A DNA stretch of 64,000 nt, taken from the NCBI GenBank assembly GCA_037976565.1, contig CP137669.1, positions 34,341,613-34,405,612 on the forward strand, given 5' to 3'. Positions 13,501 to 23,173 of this stretch are shown piece by piece. This DNA comes from Mesocentrotus franciscanus. Lineage: Eukaryota; Echinodermata; Echinoidea; Camarodonta; Strongylocentrotidae. The position numbers and the translations under genes were made by a program. Under the pieces are notes generated by a model that was given only the letters and a program-made list of their open reading frames with translations, was not told where the DNA came from and searched no databases. Position 1 is the first letter of the stretch, and each line of letters opens with the position of its first letter.

Positions 13501-16500
13501 ATTGAGCAAAGAATCTTGGCTATGTAATGCCCCCCCCATGTAAAGAGGTGTCGTGGTCTAGTGGCTAAGTCACCGGACTGTGGATCACATGGTTCGAGTC
13601 CTGCCGCGGCACTAATGTCCTTTGGCAAGAAATTTATCTACATTTACCACACTCGATCCAGGTGAGGTAAATGGGTACTTAGCTGGAATTAATTCCTTGA
13701 AATGCTAGAGCGCCGTAATGGCACCCATGCTAAAGCTGGGGTAATAATCATGGAACACCAGGAGTGTCAAGCTTGACAGCGCTATACAAGAACCCACTAT
13801 TATTATCAAACAAGGGTAATAGATAGGCTACTCACCTGTCCCTAATATTTCATTTGTTTCTGGTGTCCCCCACCAGTTAAGGTCTGGCAAGCCCTGGAAG
13901 TTGACAACATCATTCAGCAATGACTGATTCTCTTTCCCAGTATTTACAGTGTAGAGATTTAATGTTGTATAATTGAACTGGAAGCAGAAAAGAACAACAA
14001 ATCAGATTACCATTCAGGTTTTGATCATTTTACCGATCAATCCGTCTTTAAAAGCGTAAAAAATTGACCCAATATCAATATGAAAGGGAGGCTCATCCAT
14101 GAAATAATGTTTTGAATGATCATTTCTATATGCATGGGGTTTCATTTATCACAGTACCCAATGGCAAGTTCATTTTAGTCTACTACTAAAAATATTGAAG
14201 CCCCATAAGGAGGATCACATGCAGTTATAACATTTGACCTAAATTGAAATCAGATTGTGAAATAAAATCAAATAAGGAACTGTAATCTGTTCAAACTTCT
14301 TTGATCTCCCTCTTTACATTTCTCCCATGCTTTCCCTGATATATTAAGGCCGAAAACTACCTTAAATACCAGACTTCAACATACAAGCTGCACATCCCAT
14401 AATTCAATGCTGTGATTCTATTACTTTAAAATTGTTTTGGAGCATTGGAACTTTTGCAAAAATTCACCAGTTTTCTTGGTTTGAGATTATTTCAAAACTC
14501 ACCGACATCAGAAAGCCAAACTTCCCTTGGTCGAAGCCTGGAATGTTGATGATGGGCTTAATAAGTTTGAAAAGCGGCTCATCATAACCCCACAGGAGCT
14601 CTTCTACTGTAAGGTTTAAAGTCAGTCTCTCACCTAGCATTTCCATCAGGGCATTGGCAGGGATCTGGACTAGTGGTCCAGCGTTCCTCACAAAGTAGGC
14701 TACTGTCTGCAGACATTGAATTGAATCAAATTAACCACTTAACCAGGTTCATTGATAAAAAATTCAAAGTCACAGTTGAGAGCTGATATATCATGAATTT
14801 ACAAATAAAAATGCAACATGTAAAATACATGCAAAATTGCAAATTGTACAATGTGAAATAGGAAAATATATAATTGATATATTCAGTAGTGAAATTTAAA
14901 TTGATGAAATAAAAGGAGAAGAAGAAGAAGAAGAAGAAGAAGAAGAAGAAGAAGAAGAAGAAGAAGAAGAAGAAGAAGAAGAAAGAAGAAGAAAGAAGAA
15001 AGAAGAAGAAGAAGAAGAAGAAGAAGAAGAAGAAGAAGAAGAAGAAGAAAAAGAAGAAGAAAGAAGAAGAAAGAAGAAAGAAAAAGAAGAAAGAAGAAGA
15101 AAGAAGAAGAAAGAAAAAGAGAGAAGGAAAACAAAAGAAAGAAGAAGGGAAAAAAAAGAAGAAGAAGAAGAAGAAGAATGCCGGATTCCCGTTTATCCAA
15201 GTAGATTTTGTTTGGTCAACTGTGTGATGGAATGAGGGCAGAGAAAACGTTACAAAACGTTACCCTGTTGAAATAAAACTAAAATAAATAAATAAATACA
15301 AGGACACAGGCCGATCTCAAGAAATGTTGTATCAACACAGGTACTTTGGAGTCTCTTGCTCAGCAACATTGTGAATGGAGCAAGACCACATACAATGCAG
15401 TGGAACACTTTGAAACTGAAAGAGCTCATCAACAGTAGGAGGAAAGGAAAAGATCTCTTACGAAAGAACGAGAGAGGAATCGGAGAGAAAGAGATCCCCT
15501 ACATGTACTCCCAGGAAACATTTGCCATGCATGCTGTTGTGTATGCCAAATTAAACTTCAATTGAAAACCTGTACAATAGAAAGCTTTCAAAGTAATAAC
15601 AGGCATCATGTTCATTGAAAAGCCAAACTTCAGTAGAGTGAAGGTGCGTAACCTCTAATCTTTGGATATCCTTATTAGACAATCATACTCGCTAACAAGG
15701 GATAGCCAATGATGATGATGATGATGAGCTCTGCAATGCATATTTTTCAACAATTCAAAAACAGATCCATGCATAATTAAAACATATTTCATTTTAAACT
15801 CAAAATGTACCTTTAAAGTTCTGTAAATTGGCAATACCAATAAGTGTTAACTTTGTTCTTACCACTAAAGGCATATTCAAGGTGATTATTCTGTCCGTTT
15901 CTGGCCCGGCTGATTTCTCCTCATCAAATAAATAGAAATATCGTGGATAAAAGGACAGAGTGTCGTTATCGTGGAACGTCAAGTTGGGTCTGTCAAATAA
16001 CAACCTGTACATTAAAAAAGACATCAAAAAGTACTGAATGAGAATGTGTTTTTAAAGTTTGGAATGAAGAAATAATTGTTTTTTTAATGCAAGAAACTTT
16101 GTAGGACAATATTGTCCTACAAAGTTTCTTGCATTCAATGTTATCTTCTATTATAAAATGGTGACGTACATCCTAATCAAATGATTGGCTGCATAAGCAT
16201 GACCAGGCATTTATTGTTCCTAACACATTATTTTGGCATTGACCTGTCATTATACCTGGGTGCATATTAAAAACAACCTTACATCAACATGTATTTTTGT
16301 TTCTTAGGTAAAATGCATGCACTCAACTTGTTTAATTTCTCATACATTTCGCGTTTGTACAGAACTGTTGTAATTCCAAAAACGATGTGTAGATCTATCT
16401 ACTCGATGTTCAACTGTTACACTTTCTATGTTTCAATAGCGAGGACCCGAGGGAGGGAGGGAGGGAGGGAGAGAGGGAGGGGGAGGGGGGCTGTACGTGT

Positions 16501-19500
16501 CTCTGACGTGTACAAAGATAAAATGTGATGAAATGCACAAAGTTTCATAAGACAGGGACTTTGATGCGCACATTGAGATGCGCATTAAACTGCTTAGCTG
16601 CACAGAGACTTGTCAGGTTCATTATCCGATTGGGACTTAACCTTTATGCAGTACATGTTTACTAATCCATTTGCAAACATTAATTATTTGTATAATAGTG
16701 TGCATACATGCACCTAACCTATTTCCTTTGAACCAGTGCGCCACATTGATGGGAAAATACAGTATCTCAACATGTGCACTAAAGTTGTTTAAGCACTATA
16801 ATTTGATAATGCAGTCAGTTTCATAATTAGAGACAATGTACAAAGCCTTTGGTAACAGAAAAGAAAAGTACAATCATTTATAAGAAAAAAATATTATTAG
16901 AGCTTCAAAAGCCAACTTTTATTCTGAGAATTTTTATTCAATGAAAGGGGACATGATAACAAAACCTGACAAGAAATTAATAATATCCTTGGAAAAAAAG
17001 AAAAAAAGTTAAACCACAGAAAGTGTTGCATGGAAATTCAATTTTATATTCTTCAAAAGACAAGCACAGGCTTTTAACTCCTTAAAAAAAATTAATGTAG
17101 CTAATAAAATTTCAGCTTCAATTCTTAAATTATCAAAATCATTTAAAGAGTTTTTGTCTTCCTGTGTAAATCTTACTTGTTCCTTAATCCTACATGTACC
17201 TCTACCCATGAAATAATTGGTCTCTCTACCAAACTTAAAATGACAAAAGTAACTGGTCCTGATGACATTGTAACTACTGCGGTAAATAAATGTATACATT
17301 ATATTGCTGAGCCACTGAGCAATATTTATACTAATCTCTTGCATCTGGAGAAGTCCCAGACAAACCTAAAGTGGCCAAAGTTGTTCCATTACACAGAAAA
17401 GGGCCAACAGATTCCATTGAAAATTATAGACCAATAGCTCTTTTATCAGCTATTACAAAATTACTCCAAAAAAACTTGTTACAAGACTTTATAATTTGTT
17501 ATCAATATGTAATTCCTTAGCTCCTGAGAATTTGGTTTTTCAAAAGAAAACATTCCACTTCTTTAGGCATTTTAAACATTACCGATTTTATACTACAAGA
17601 ATTGGATCAAAGGAAATTTTGTTGTGGAGTTTTCTTCGATCTCTCTGAAGCATTTGATACCATTGACCATCCCACATGTATACTAATTAAAAAATTACGT
17701 AATCGTGGTATTAGAGGTATATCCCCTGAATGGTTTAAAGGTACTATGTCCCATTTGCAGGCCAAAAAATGAAAAGTTAAATTCCAACAGCATTTGAAAG
17801 ATAATACTAATTTAGAACTTCCCTCAAAACAAAAGGGCTTGAAAATGTTTTTTTTTTTGTGGGAAAACAAGGAGTTAGTTGTCGAATCGAATATTGATAG
17901 CGATCGTGGTCATTTAATTAAATAGTCTGATTTTCAGACCCTTGTACCGAATGGTCGTACGTTTTGTGCTGCGCAAAGATTCAATCAGTTTAATTGGGGC
18001 CATTACAAGAAGTGGGTTATTGATGTAGACAAATGCTCATGTACCCTATACCGCTCATTTTATGTATGCTATTACCAAAGAAAAAAAGAAGTCAGTCACT
18101 CACTCAATAGTGTCTGGCAGTGAACTCTAGAGAGTAAACGGGTTTCCTTGCATAATTTGATTACTAGGACACTGCTAAAATTTCACAGATAGGACATACG
18201 TGACATATTCATAATTCCTGCAAAGTTTGACAGAATTTGATGTTGGCTTCAAAAGGGATACACAACCGTTAAGAGTTATTTAATCAGTAGGAAACAATAT
18301 GTGATGGTCGATGATATACCACCCACCTATTAATAGATATCGCCACTGGTGTTCCCCAAGGTTCTGTACGTGCTTGCTGATGACACAGCTGTTTTTTGTT
18401 GACATAAATATAAATTTACTTGTCTCCAATCTAAACTCTGAGTTGGTTAGAGTGAATGGTCTCTCTGTAATAAGTTGTTTGTTATTTCTGAAAAAAACTC
18501 ATTATATAATATTTCATTAAAAAAAAAAAAAAATCCAATTCATGTTGCCCCTGTGTGTATCAAGGATGATACTCTTAAAATAACTTAACTTGTTAATTGT
18601 TTAGGTATAAAACTTTATGAATCATTTGACTGGTGATTTATTGATTCGATTTATTGATTTATTGATTTCTAAATCATATTTTAAACATACATAATGTCCA
18701 TCAGTGTGATATAATTTACATTTCAAAGTACAATACATGATACTCATACTGTATAGAACATAGACAATACATAGGAGAACATTAATCATTTTTACACAGC
18801 GTAAACATGAAGCTTGAAATGCTTGCAACCCTCGATTAAACTAAACTAAACTAATCTAAACTAAACTAACAGCCTACAGTATATATTAAACATAATGAAG
18901 AGAGAGAATGACTTGCAATAGAGAGAGAAAAGATAGAGAGAAAGAGGGAAGACTGTAGAATTCCCAAATACCAGACACCTGTTGACATTAGAAGACATGT
19001 TTATGACGCCAGGTCATGGACAATAGTGGTTGAATGAATAACATACATAAAATGAAGATAAAAGCACAAATCATTGGTAATGGGTTAGGAGCATACGTAG
19101 TCTTTATACTTTTTTACAGCTATTTTGAAAGAGTATGTAGACTTCAGATTTCGGATTACAGTAGGGAGTGAATTCCAAGTATCTGTAATGGATTTGAAGG
19201 CTAATACGGTTTTTGGATTTCTCAGATGGAATATGTCAGCGTGTCTTGTGGGATACAAGTGTACATGTTTATTTCTTAATACTACAGGCCCTTCCTAATA
19301 AGCTTTACTTTCTCAGGGGTCCTTCTAATTTATCTTTTTGTATGTATTCATATTCATTATGTAATTATGTTTATAATGGAAAAATAAATTGAAATTCAAT
19401 TGAAATTAATTGAATTGAATACGAAAATTGTGTGGCTTATCATATTAGCACAATATGGACAAGTTCTTCATGTTTATATAATACATAGTATATACTGACA

Positions 19501-22500
19501 TTGTGTAGCTTTTGTGTTAAGATTGATGCAATAATTCACATTCAGTTACTGCAATTACTAAATGGAGAAAAATGTGTGTGCGTGTGGGGGGGGGAGGGGG
19601 TCAAAAGACTCATTTGTATCCAATAAAGAAAATAACAAAGCCACATAATTATGACACATCCAAGGGGTATTCAACTGTGGCAGTTTCAACGTATATGGTT
19701 CAGACCACTCCGTCAAGTGTGTATTGGCAAACTAGGCCAAAAAGATAGATCTGGGAAACGATATGGACTAAAACAACACTAAACAACATGAACAGAGACA
19801 GGAGCACATACAAGTATTCGCTAAAACAGCAACTTCTGGTCGGAAACGTAAAAGTGGCAGCTCACTTTAAAGTGTACCAATCACCCCCAAAAAACATTTT
19901 GCTCTGTATGTTAGGGGTTCAATGTGGCTATGAACTTTATTCAAAATATGAGCTTCAAATATTACTTCTGTAAAGAGATACTGCAAATTTTAATACACTC
20001 TTAAATACAAACGACTTGTGAGTAGACTATTTGACGCACCGGTACATGCTAGCATGGAATAGGGCCTATATCCTCTGGCCTATAGAATGCCAGGAAAGGC
20101 GTTGTTGAGGTTGATTTTATACATTATAGCAGTAAAAAAAGTAGGTGATTGGTTCACTAAAGTTTGCCAGTACACTTCTGATAAACGTGTTTGAATACTA
20201 TATCAGAACAGTCACTGGTAAACACTGTTTGGATGTATCAAAAAACTAATTCCTGGTGATTTGCACTTTCCTGATAAACTTCTTCAACAAGAAAGAAAGG
20301 AAGAAAAAAAGACTCACCTATACACATAGGGTCCTCTCTCGATAACATTTGGCTTTTCACCCGCTTTAAACTCTTCCGGGTTTTGAATGTCAAAGAAATA
20401 GAAGGATTGAAACATGGGTATGTTTGGTGTCTCCCATTCTACAAAGAGAGGAGAGGAGGGATCCAGTACCATCATCTAAAAAGAGTAAAATGAGAGAGAA
20501 AGTTGAAAAATTCACATCATTATGAACAAGGATATCAAATGTGGAATTTCCAGGCAAGTAACACATAAAGCCTTTATATAAAAGCAAAATAAAAAACAGT
20601 GTAAAATTGCCAAAATGTTGTTTCCATTTGTGCACGAATAAACAGGTAAAAAAAAAGTTTCAACTTTTCTCTATGATATACAAATACACTACCATTTTAT
20701 ACAGACCTTGGAGTTGAGTAACGGAGTTTGCATTTCATTCAAGTACTTTAGTGTGCTACTACTGTAATACATGTACGTACTTGTAGTACCTATGAGAGTA
20801 CAGCTTAACAGCTTTAACTCCCAAACTAATAAAATGAACACACAGATATTATGAAGATGACACATTTCCTTTGTTGTTACTCAAACCACTAACAAATATA
20901 ATCCATTTTCACAAGAAGACCTTTAAAGTGAAGGTTCATTGAAATTTGGAAAAAAGGCAAATCACACTTCTACTGATTGCTGAGAACATTAACAAAATGA
21001 CTAAAGTACTTTTTAAGCCCTCAATATTGTGAGGAATGAATTAAATGCAATTTTGATACCCTTTCCAAAACCCACTCACAAAGTGAAATGACGGCGTTAT
21101 TTACATGCGATAAAATGACGTCACACTATGAACAACCTACACATGTACAATCACACATTCGGGACAATGTTGCATACCCATTGCAATTTTTTAGATATGG
21201 GTTAACGTTGTTTGTATATTTACCGCCAGTGGTGATATTTCCTTTATTTTAGGCACTTTGAATGAGATACACTGAATAAATAATACTTTCTACAAATGTG
21301 TATTCGATTTTTATGTTATTTACCGTCACATTTGAGCATAAAAATCGGAAAAATAATCACATATTCTGAGGGCAGCTCAGCGTGTATGTGTCGGATCTGG
21401 GAGTCCCTAGGATATTTTTCATGCTGACCTAACGATCGACTCTTCTGGAGCAAAATAGGCGACAAATTTACATATACTTGTCCAGATATTCATTACGAAA
21501 ATGTCTGATTAGGCTGATTAGTTTAGATTTTTGATAGATAAATGGGGAAAGTGGAAGTCGAGAGAAGACTTAGATCAGTCCGGTTCGCGATTCACAGCTA
21601 GCTCAAGCGCCGGGCCGGCTGGCTGTGATATGCTGGCAAGCAAGCTGCGCTGGATGCAGGCAGGTTGTGCGTCGTGCGTGCAGCGTAGATACTGCACAGA
21701 CGGGCCTACGCTATACACGGTATACCTGAAGGTGAACGCTACATCGAGGTATTTGGGAGTTATAAAATTGATTAGACTTAGAGCTAAGATTAAGAACCAA
21801 AGGTACTTCATTCTTCTATCTCCTCAAAACTCGAATCAAGTATGTTTTCGTCCATATCGATATTTCCAGGGTGACTTTGATGAAGGTAAACAACGTTGGG
21901 TATGAATGGGTAAGGTACTCAATAGTCAATGCAATAGATATGTGAATTGCATGCAAACTGCATCGCGCACCGTCGCCAATCATTTCAGCTGAGCGGCCCA
22001 TAGAGTGGTGAAGTGTGACGTCATCAAAAATCTATTTTTGGAATTTCTCAATTTTTTCTTCATTTTCCGAAAGACCACGAAAAATAATATATCCAAATGT
22101 TGAAAACCAATTGAATAGGTTAAGTATTGGCTGAGATATGACCATCTGAATAAAAAGATTGCCTATGGGAACTCAGTGTTATATTGCTCTGGTTCATAAC
22201 ATTAGGAGCCAGAGCAATATAACACTGAGTTCCCATAGGCAATCTTTTTATTCAGACGGTCATATCTCGGCCAATACTTTACATATTCAATTGGTTTTCG
22301 ACATTTAGACATTATTTTTGATGCTCTTTCGGAAAATGAAGAAAAAATTGAGAAATTCCAAAAATAGATTTTTATGACGTCACAGCTTCAGTACTCTATT
22401 GTACTCATTGTCCATTTTGCTACGTCACTCAAAAATCAGCTGACTTACGATGTTTTCGGGGTCTCGAGTGGGGTGATATTTCGTCAAGTTTAATCAACTT

Positions 22501-23173
22501 TTATAATTTTCGCATGAATTTACAAGTTACACACATGTGATAGTTTTACTCAGTGTAATATTACGATTGCAATGATACCAAATTCAGTCAATTTCAAAAT
22601 CAATGAACCTTCTCTTTAATACAGAATGCTATAAATATAGTTGTCGCATACAGACACAGTGTATGCAGCATAGATAAATGAGAATATCTCAATGTTTCAA
22701 ACAAACAACCTTCAACACAATACTTACATATGAATGAATCATTATAATGATTGATGGACTTTGGTAATGAAGTTTATTGATAGATAAATGCAGGCCTTAT
22801 TCAGTTGCCATTAGTCTCGAAAACCAAGATAAAATTGCACTAGGTACATTTAGGTTATGGTATTAAAAGTAAGAAGAAAAAAAACTTAGTAGTCTGTCTA
22901 TACTTCTTTTCTTTTCTCCAGTGTTATGAATCTAAGGTGACTTACACTATCGATGACCCATTTGTAAATGGCCGACATCATGTACGGTATCCCAATCAGG
23001 CCCGACAGAACAAGCACCAAGGCAAGTACTATCAGGATGGCGTAACACACCCACCGTCTGGTCGTCATGGTCTTACAACGTTGCTGAATTGAGCATCTGC
23101 TTCTGTGACCATCTGTAGATATATAGCTGTGATCCCCTAGTAAAGGTGTTACTTCATCCTTCACAGGAGCCAT
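1191..23173 (-). CDS. SCARB2-like: CD36-family scavenger receptor, LIMP-2-like, 11 exons
   Basis: Spliced gene; coding exons 22946-23173, 20318-20475, 15863-16004, 14503-14706, 13836-13977, 12610-12679, 6018-6199, 4463-4580, 2813-2886, 1827-1878 and 1191-1370. All junctions have GT/AG and matching phases. The product is about 517 residues: a short cytosolic N-tail, TM1 near 42-66, a large ectodomain, and TM2 near 473-502. Family landmarks include FYFFDIQNPEE, ERGPYVYR, NAGFC, the DPCRFG..P..SNPHF block, the VEP motif and VMPVLWFEQ before TM2. The ectodomain has only four cysteines (DLC, GFC, DLC, DPC), the pattern known for LIMP-2 rather than the six of CD36, and seven N-glycosylation sequons. 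CD36 relatives bind lipids or lipoproteins, or carry cargo to lysosomes; which of these applies here is not shown. Exon 8 has an apparent one-base deletion near 4501-4504. Confidence 0.95.
1827..1878 (-). CDS. SCARB2-like: CD36-like exon 10 (52-bp microexon)
   Basis: Acceptor TTCCAG, donor GTCAGT. The 17 complete codons encode EVEHVRSMVMPVLWFEQ, the conserved P.hWfeq strand just before TM2. Small, but exact in phase on both sides. Confidence 0.92.
2085..2240 (+). mobile_element. Non-LTR reverse transcriptase C-terminus, decayed
   Basis: In one frame: ERTFAHAGYLM, a stop where family members have Trp, then NALPQENPNSRSVEVFKNDL and KTYQF. This is the typical C-terminal end of CR1/Jockey-like RTs (.WN.LP..........F...LK.Y.F). 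Confidence 0.6.
2813..2886 (-). CDS. SCARB2-like: CD36-like exon 9
   Basis: 74 bp, acceptor CCACAG, donor GTGAGT. Read in phase it gives LMGMPYVLKMRLQISMI and LPLRRI, equivalent to the family segment TG..L...kr.QINvyv. It ends AC, and G of exon 10 completes Thr. Confidence 0.92.
3312..3760. repeat. Three-copy tandem repeat, unit about 145-149 bp
   Basis: Copies begin at AAACTATTGTTGAA at 3312, 3455 and 3604. Each runs through TTTATTGCACAG, AATTCCACAACTTT, ATTGAATCCAGGAA and GGCCAAACATTAAA. It lies in CD36-like intron 8 (between exons 8 and 9). Confidence 0.85.
4463..4580 (-). CDS. SCARB2-like: CD36-like exon 8, with an apparent -1 frameshift
   Basis: Acceptor CCACAG, donor GTGAGT. The exon reads GSPSAISNPHFFQGDPALY and then GGLNP, after which the frame runs to a stop (TAG). 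In the next frame the family sequence continues as QAKYHQHYMEVEP to the donor. One missing C in the run at 4501-4504 explains both the stop and the length: 118 bp is seen, and 119 bp is needed to join exons 7 and 9 in phase. Confidence 0.92.
4599..4860 (-). mobile_element. tRNA-derived SINE, family 2
   Basis: Read on the minus strand: AGCACTTGACTTGAAATTCA, GGCAAGGCATTGATCTGC, GTGCGTGAATGAATCCGATG, AAGCGCTTAGAGACGG and a tail rich in TTATTATTATT. It matches the copy at 57037-57386. Confidence 0.75.
4977..5492. mobile_element. TTAA MITE family A, copy 1
   Basis: Bounded by TTAA (4977-4980 and 5489-5492). Ends are TTAAAGATACTATGTCCC and the inverted GGGACATAGAACCTTTAA. Internal sequence matches copies at 17735, 49755 and 52327. 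TTAA target duplications are typical of piggyBac-mobilised elements. No transposase is encoded. Confidence 0.85.
6018..6199 (-). CDS. SCARB2-like: CD36-like exon 7: cysteine-rich segment
   Basis: 182 bp, acceptor TTGCAG, donor GTAAGT. It encodes SVPYVYEQDTIYKKVPLLKF, NYTYSNGTDY, NAGFC, QDLC and DPCRF. The three cysteines correspond to LIMP-2 C312, C318 and C329 by motif (AGFC, C, C.fG). It is preceded by the 6.4-kb intron. Confidence 0.96.
7400..7580. repeat. GTA/GTG trinucleotide microsatellite
   Basis: About 180 bp of alternating GTA and GTG triplets. The long polyvaline reading frame across it is a by-product of the repeat. Confidence 0.95.
7951..8330. mobile_element. MITE family E, diverged copy
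   Basis: Starts TTAAAGTGTACCAATCACC and shares TATTCAAAATATGAGCTTCA with the copy at 19867-20162. The right end is not clear, so the end coordinate is approximate. Confidence 0.5.
8444..8841. mobile_element. Foldback MITE with AGTGCGTTTAT ends
   Basis: The left end GAGTGCGTTTATTGTC, with GCCTAGAATCAGCGT, is mirrored on the right by ACGCTGATTCTGAGTGGC and GACGATAAACGCACCC. ATAAACGC recurs inside. Confidence 0.75.
9819..10007 (-). CDS. Possible first exon of a small single-TM protein
   Basis: A 63-codon open exon with ATG at 10005-10007, an in-frame stop 36 bp upstream of the ATG, and an immediate GTAAGG donor (9813-9818). It encodes MSSTNPWRNIHGSV, then SPKYRYTCRTVCAGLGVYG and a hydrophobic helix IIIGFVFVMSR. 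The TCR...GLG..G stretch loosely recalls the CR..sGLGl.G segment of DMAC1/TMEM261-type mitochondrial proteins, but I could not find a matching second exon. It lies inside the CD36-like gene's intron 6, in a region with degenerate inverted ends (about 9586-10572), so it may belong to a repeat. Confidence 0.28.
11260..12345. repeat. Degenerate intronic tandem repeat array
   Basis: Recurring GAAAGCAAACA/AATTACATAAATCCTAA words every 40-60 bp. From about 11850 a clearer 159-bp unit (ACTATGTCATGATCCTTTGT at 11982 and 12141) appears. It lies in CD36-like intron 6, ending about 260 bp before exon 6. Confidence 0.75.
12610..12679 (-). CDS. SCARB2-like: CD36-like exon 6
   Basis: A 70-bp exon (acceptor TCTTAG, donor GTAAGC) encoding DGTMYHPYMTREENIYLF and HPDLC. 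This is the family segment that reaches the first ectodomain cysteine. It ends AG, completed to Arg by exon 7. Confidence 0.95.
13337..13432. repeat. ATC trinucleotide repeat
   Basis: Imperfect CATCATCAT/CATCACCAT array of about 95 bp in CD36-like intron 5. Confidence 0.9.
13548..13806 (+). mobile_element. tRNA-derived SINE, family 1
   Basis: The head GTGGTCTAGTGGCTAAG resembles a tRNA A box, and GGTTCGAGTCC is a perfect B box. A tRNA-unrelated body (TAATGTCCTTTGGCAAG, shared with family 2) and a TATTATTATCA tail follow. I call it a SINE rather than a tRNA gene because no clean cloverleaf end is seen and the body follows directly. Confidence 0.8.
13836..13977 (-). CDS. SCARB2-like: CD36-like exon 5
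   Basis: Acceptor TTCCAG, donor GTGAGT. It encodes FNYTTLNLYTVNTGKEN and LPDLNWWGTPETNEI, matching the family segment G.YTVNTGk.n....I..F.G...L.WW. It ends with G, which joins AT of exon 6 to make Asp. Confidence 0.96.
14503..14706 (-). CDS. SCARB2-like: CD36-like exon 4: apex helix region
   Basis: 68 codons, phase 0 to 0, acceptor CTGCAG, donor GTGAGT. It contains LTVEELLWGYDEPLF, the family block after the apical helix bundle (T.xEhhWGYxDPl), and ends GKFGFLMS. Confidence 0.96.
14916..15178. repeat. GAA/GAAA purine microsatellite
   Basis: About 260 bp of (GAA)n with GAAA interruptions, all purine on the plus strand. It lies in CD36-like intron 3, about 210 bp upstream of exon 4. Confidence 0.97.
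15863..16004 (-). CDS. SCARB2-like: CD36-like exon 3
   Basis: Acceptor TACAG; the exon encodes LLFDRPNLTFHDNDTLSFYP and ends NMPLV at phase 0 with donor GTAAGA. Two sequons (NLT, NDT) lie in the strand region that follows the GPYVYR motif in the family. Confidence 0.95.
16086..16135. repeat. Perfect 50-bp palindrome, no spacer
   Basis: 25-bp arms meet at GACAAT|ATTGTC between 16110 and 16111. The outer ends are AATGCAAG and CTTGCATT. Every base pairs. It lies 82 bp from CD36-like exon 3, in intron 2. Confidence 0.97.
17100..17734 (+). mobile_element. Non-LTR reverse transcriptase fossil, 5' part
   Basis: Fragments across frames: TKVTGPDDIVTTAVNKC, then an ENYRPIAL-like block, FGF-K-type motif, then FFDLSEAFDTIDHP and GIRGISPEWF. 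These are RT motifs of the CR1/Jockey kind (GPD, NYRPI.LL, D.SKAFDTVDH). Many frameshifts and stops make it inactive. It is interrupted at 17735 by a TTAA MITE and resumes at 18273. Confidence 0.8.
17735..18272. mobile_element. TTAA MITE family A, copy 2, nested in an RT fossil
   Basis: TTAA at 17735-17738 and 18269-18272 flank ends AGGTACTATGTCCCATTTGC and the inverted right end. Removing one TTAA plus the element rejoins the surrounding RT frame exactly, so the borders and the 4-bp duplication are firmly set. Confidence 0.93.
18273..18640 (+). mobile_element. Non-LTR reverse transcriptase fossil, 3' part
   Basis: Resumes directly after the MITE: SYLISRKQYVMVDDIPPTY, then IATGVPQGSV and the catalytic-box remnant LADDTAVF, later ISEKKTHY-like residues. 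There is a deletion between GVPQGSV and ADD, plus several frame breaks. Confidence 0.78.
18637..19290 (-). mobile_element. Non-LTR retrotransposon 3' end
   Basis: On the minus strand an RT C-terminus remains open from 19290: HLYPTRHADIFHL, FKSITDTWNSLPTVIRNLKS, VKKYKD. A 3' UTR follows, with a tail of AATCAATAAATC units at 18640-18670. The tail region recurs at 44465-44620. Confidence 0.72.
19867..20162. mobile_element. MITE family E
   Basis: Ends TTTAAAGTGTACCAATCACC and GGTGATTGGTTCACTAAAG are inverted copies. Non-coding body of about 295 bp in CD36-like intron 2. Confidence 0.75.
20318..20475 (-). CDS. SCARB2-like: CD36-like exon 2
   Basis: The acceptor TTTTTAG precedes ATGATG. The exon encodes MMVLDPSSPLFVEW, FYFFDIQNPEEF and VIERGPYVY, the classic CD36 N-terminal ectodomain block. 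It ends with AG, which joins G of exon 3 to make Arg (GPYVYR). Donor GTGAGT. Confidence 0.95.
20923..22619. mobile_element. TTAA element family D, 1.7 kb, non-coding
   Basis: TTAA at 20923-20926 and 22616-22619. Ends AAGTGAAGGTTCATTGAA and the inverted TCAATGAACCTTCTCTT. It contains the 22015-22383 foldback. Overlapping open frames at 21531-21905 have no family I recognise. It lies in CD36-like intron 1. Confidence 0.65.
22015..22383. repeat. Long foldback, arms about 178 bp
   Basis: Left arm from GTGACGTCATCAAAAATC to ATTGCTCTGG; right arm from CCAGAGCAAT to ATTTTTATGACGTCAC. The spacer is about 17 bp. The inner about 60 bp are almost perfect; the outer parts carry scattered mismatches. Confidence 0.93.
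22946..23173 (-). CDS. SCARB2-like: CD36-like exon 1: cytosolic tail and TM1
   Basis: The exon encodes 76 residues from ATG at 23171-23173 to the donor GTAAGT at 22940-22945. I chose MAPVKDE as the start; an in-frame ATG eight codons upstream (MCQQSHPI) would only lengthen the tail. The tail holds an acidic dileucine-type signal, EVTPLL at residues 7-12, then a basic stretch and a hydrophobic helix (YAILIVLALVLVL). Exon 1 ends in VIDS at phase 0. Confidence 0.93.

Noticed and set aside
13552..13615. tRNA gene
   Set aside because: A and B boxes are good, but the unit continues into a SINE body shared with other copies, so it is a tRNA-derived SINE head.
14883..15200. 105-codon Leu/Phe-rich open frame
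   Set aside because: Reverse strand of a GAA microsatellite; no splice or family signal.
21531..21905. 124-codon open frame
   Set aside because: Lies in a TTAA-flanked non-coding element; composition and residues fit no family and the opposite strand is equally open.
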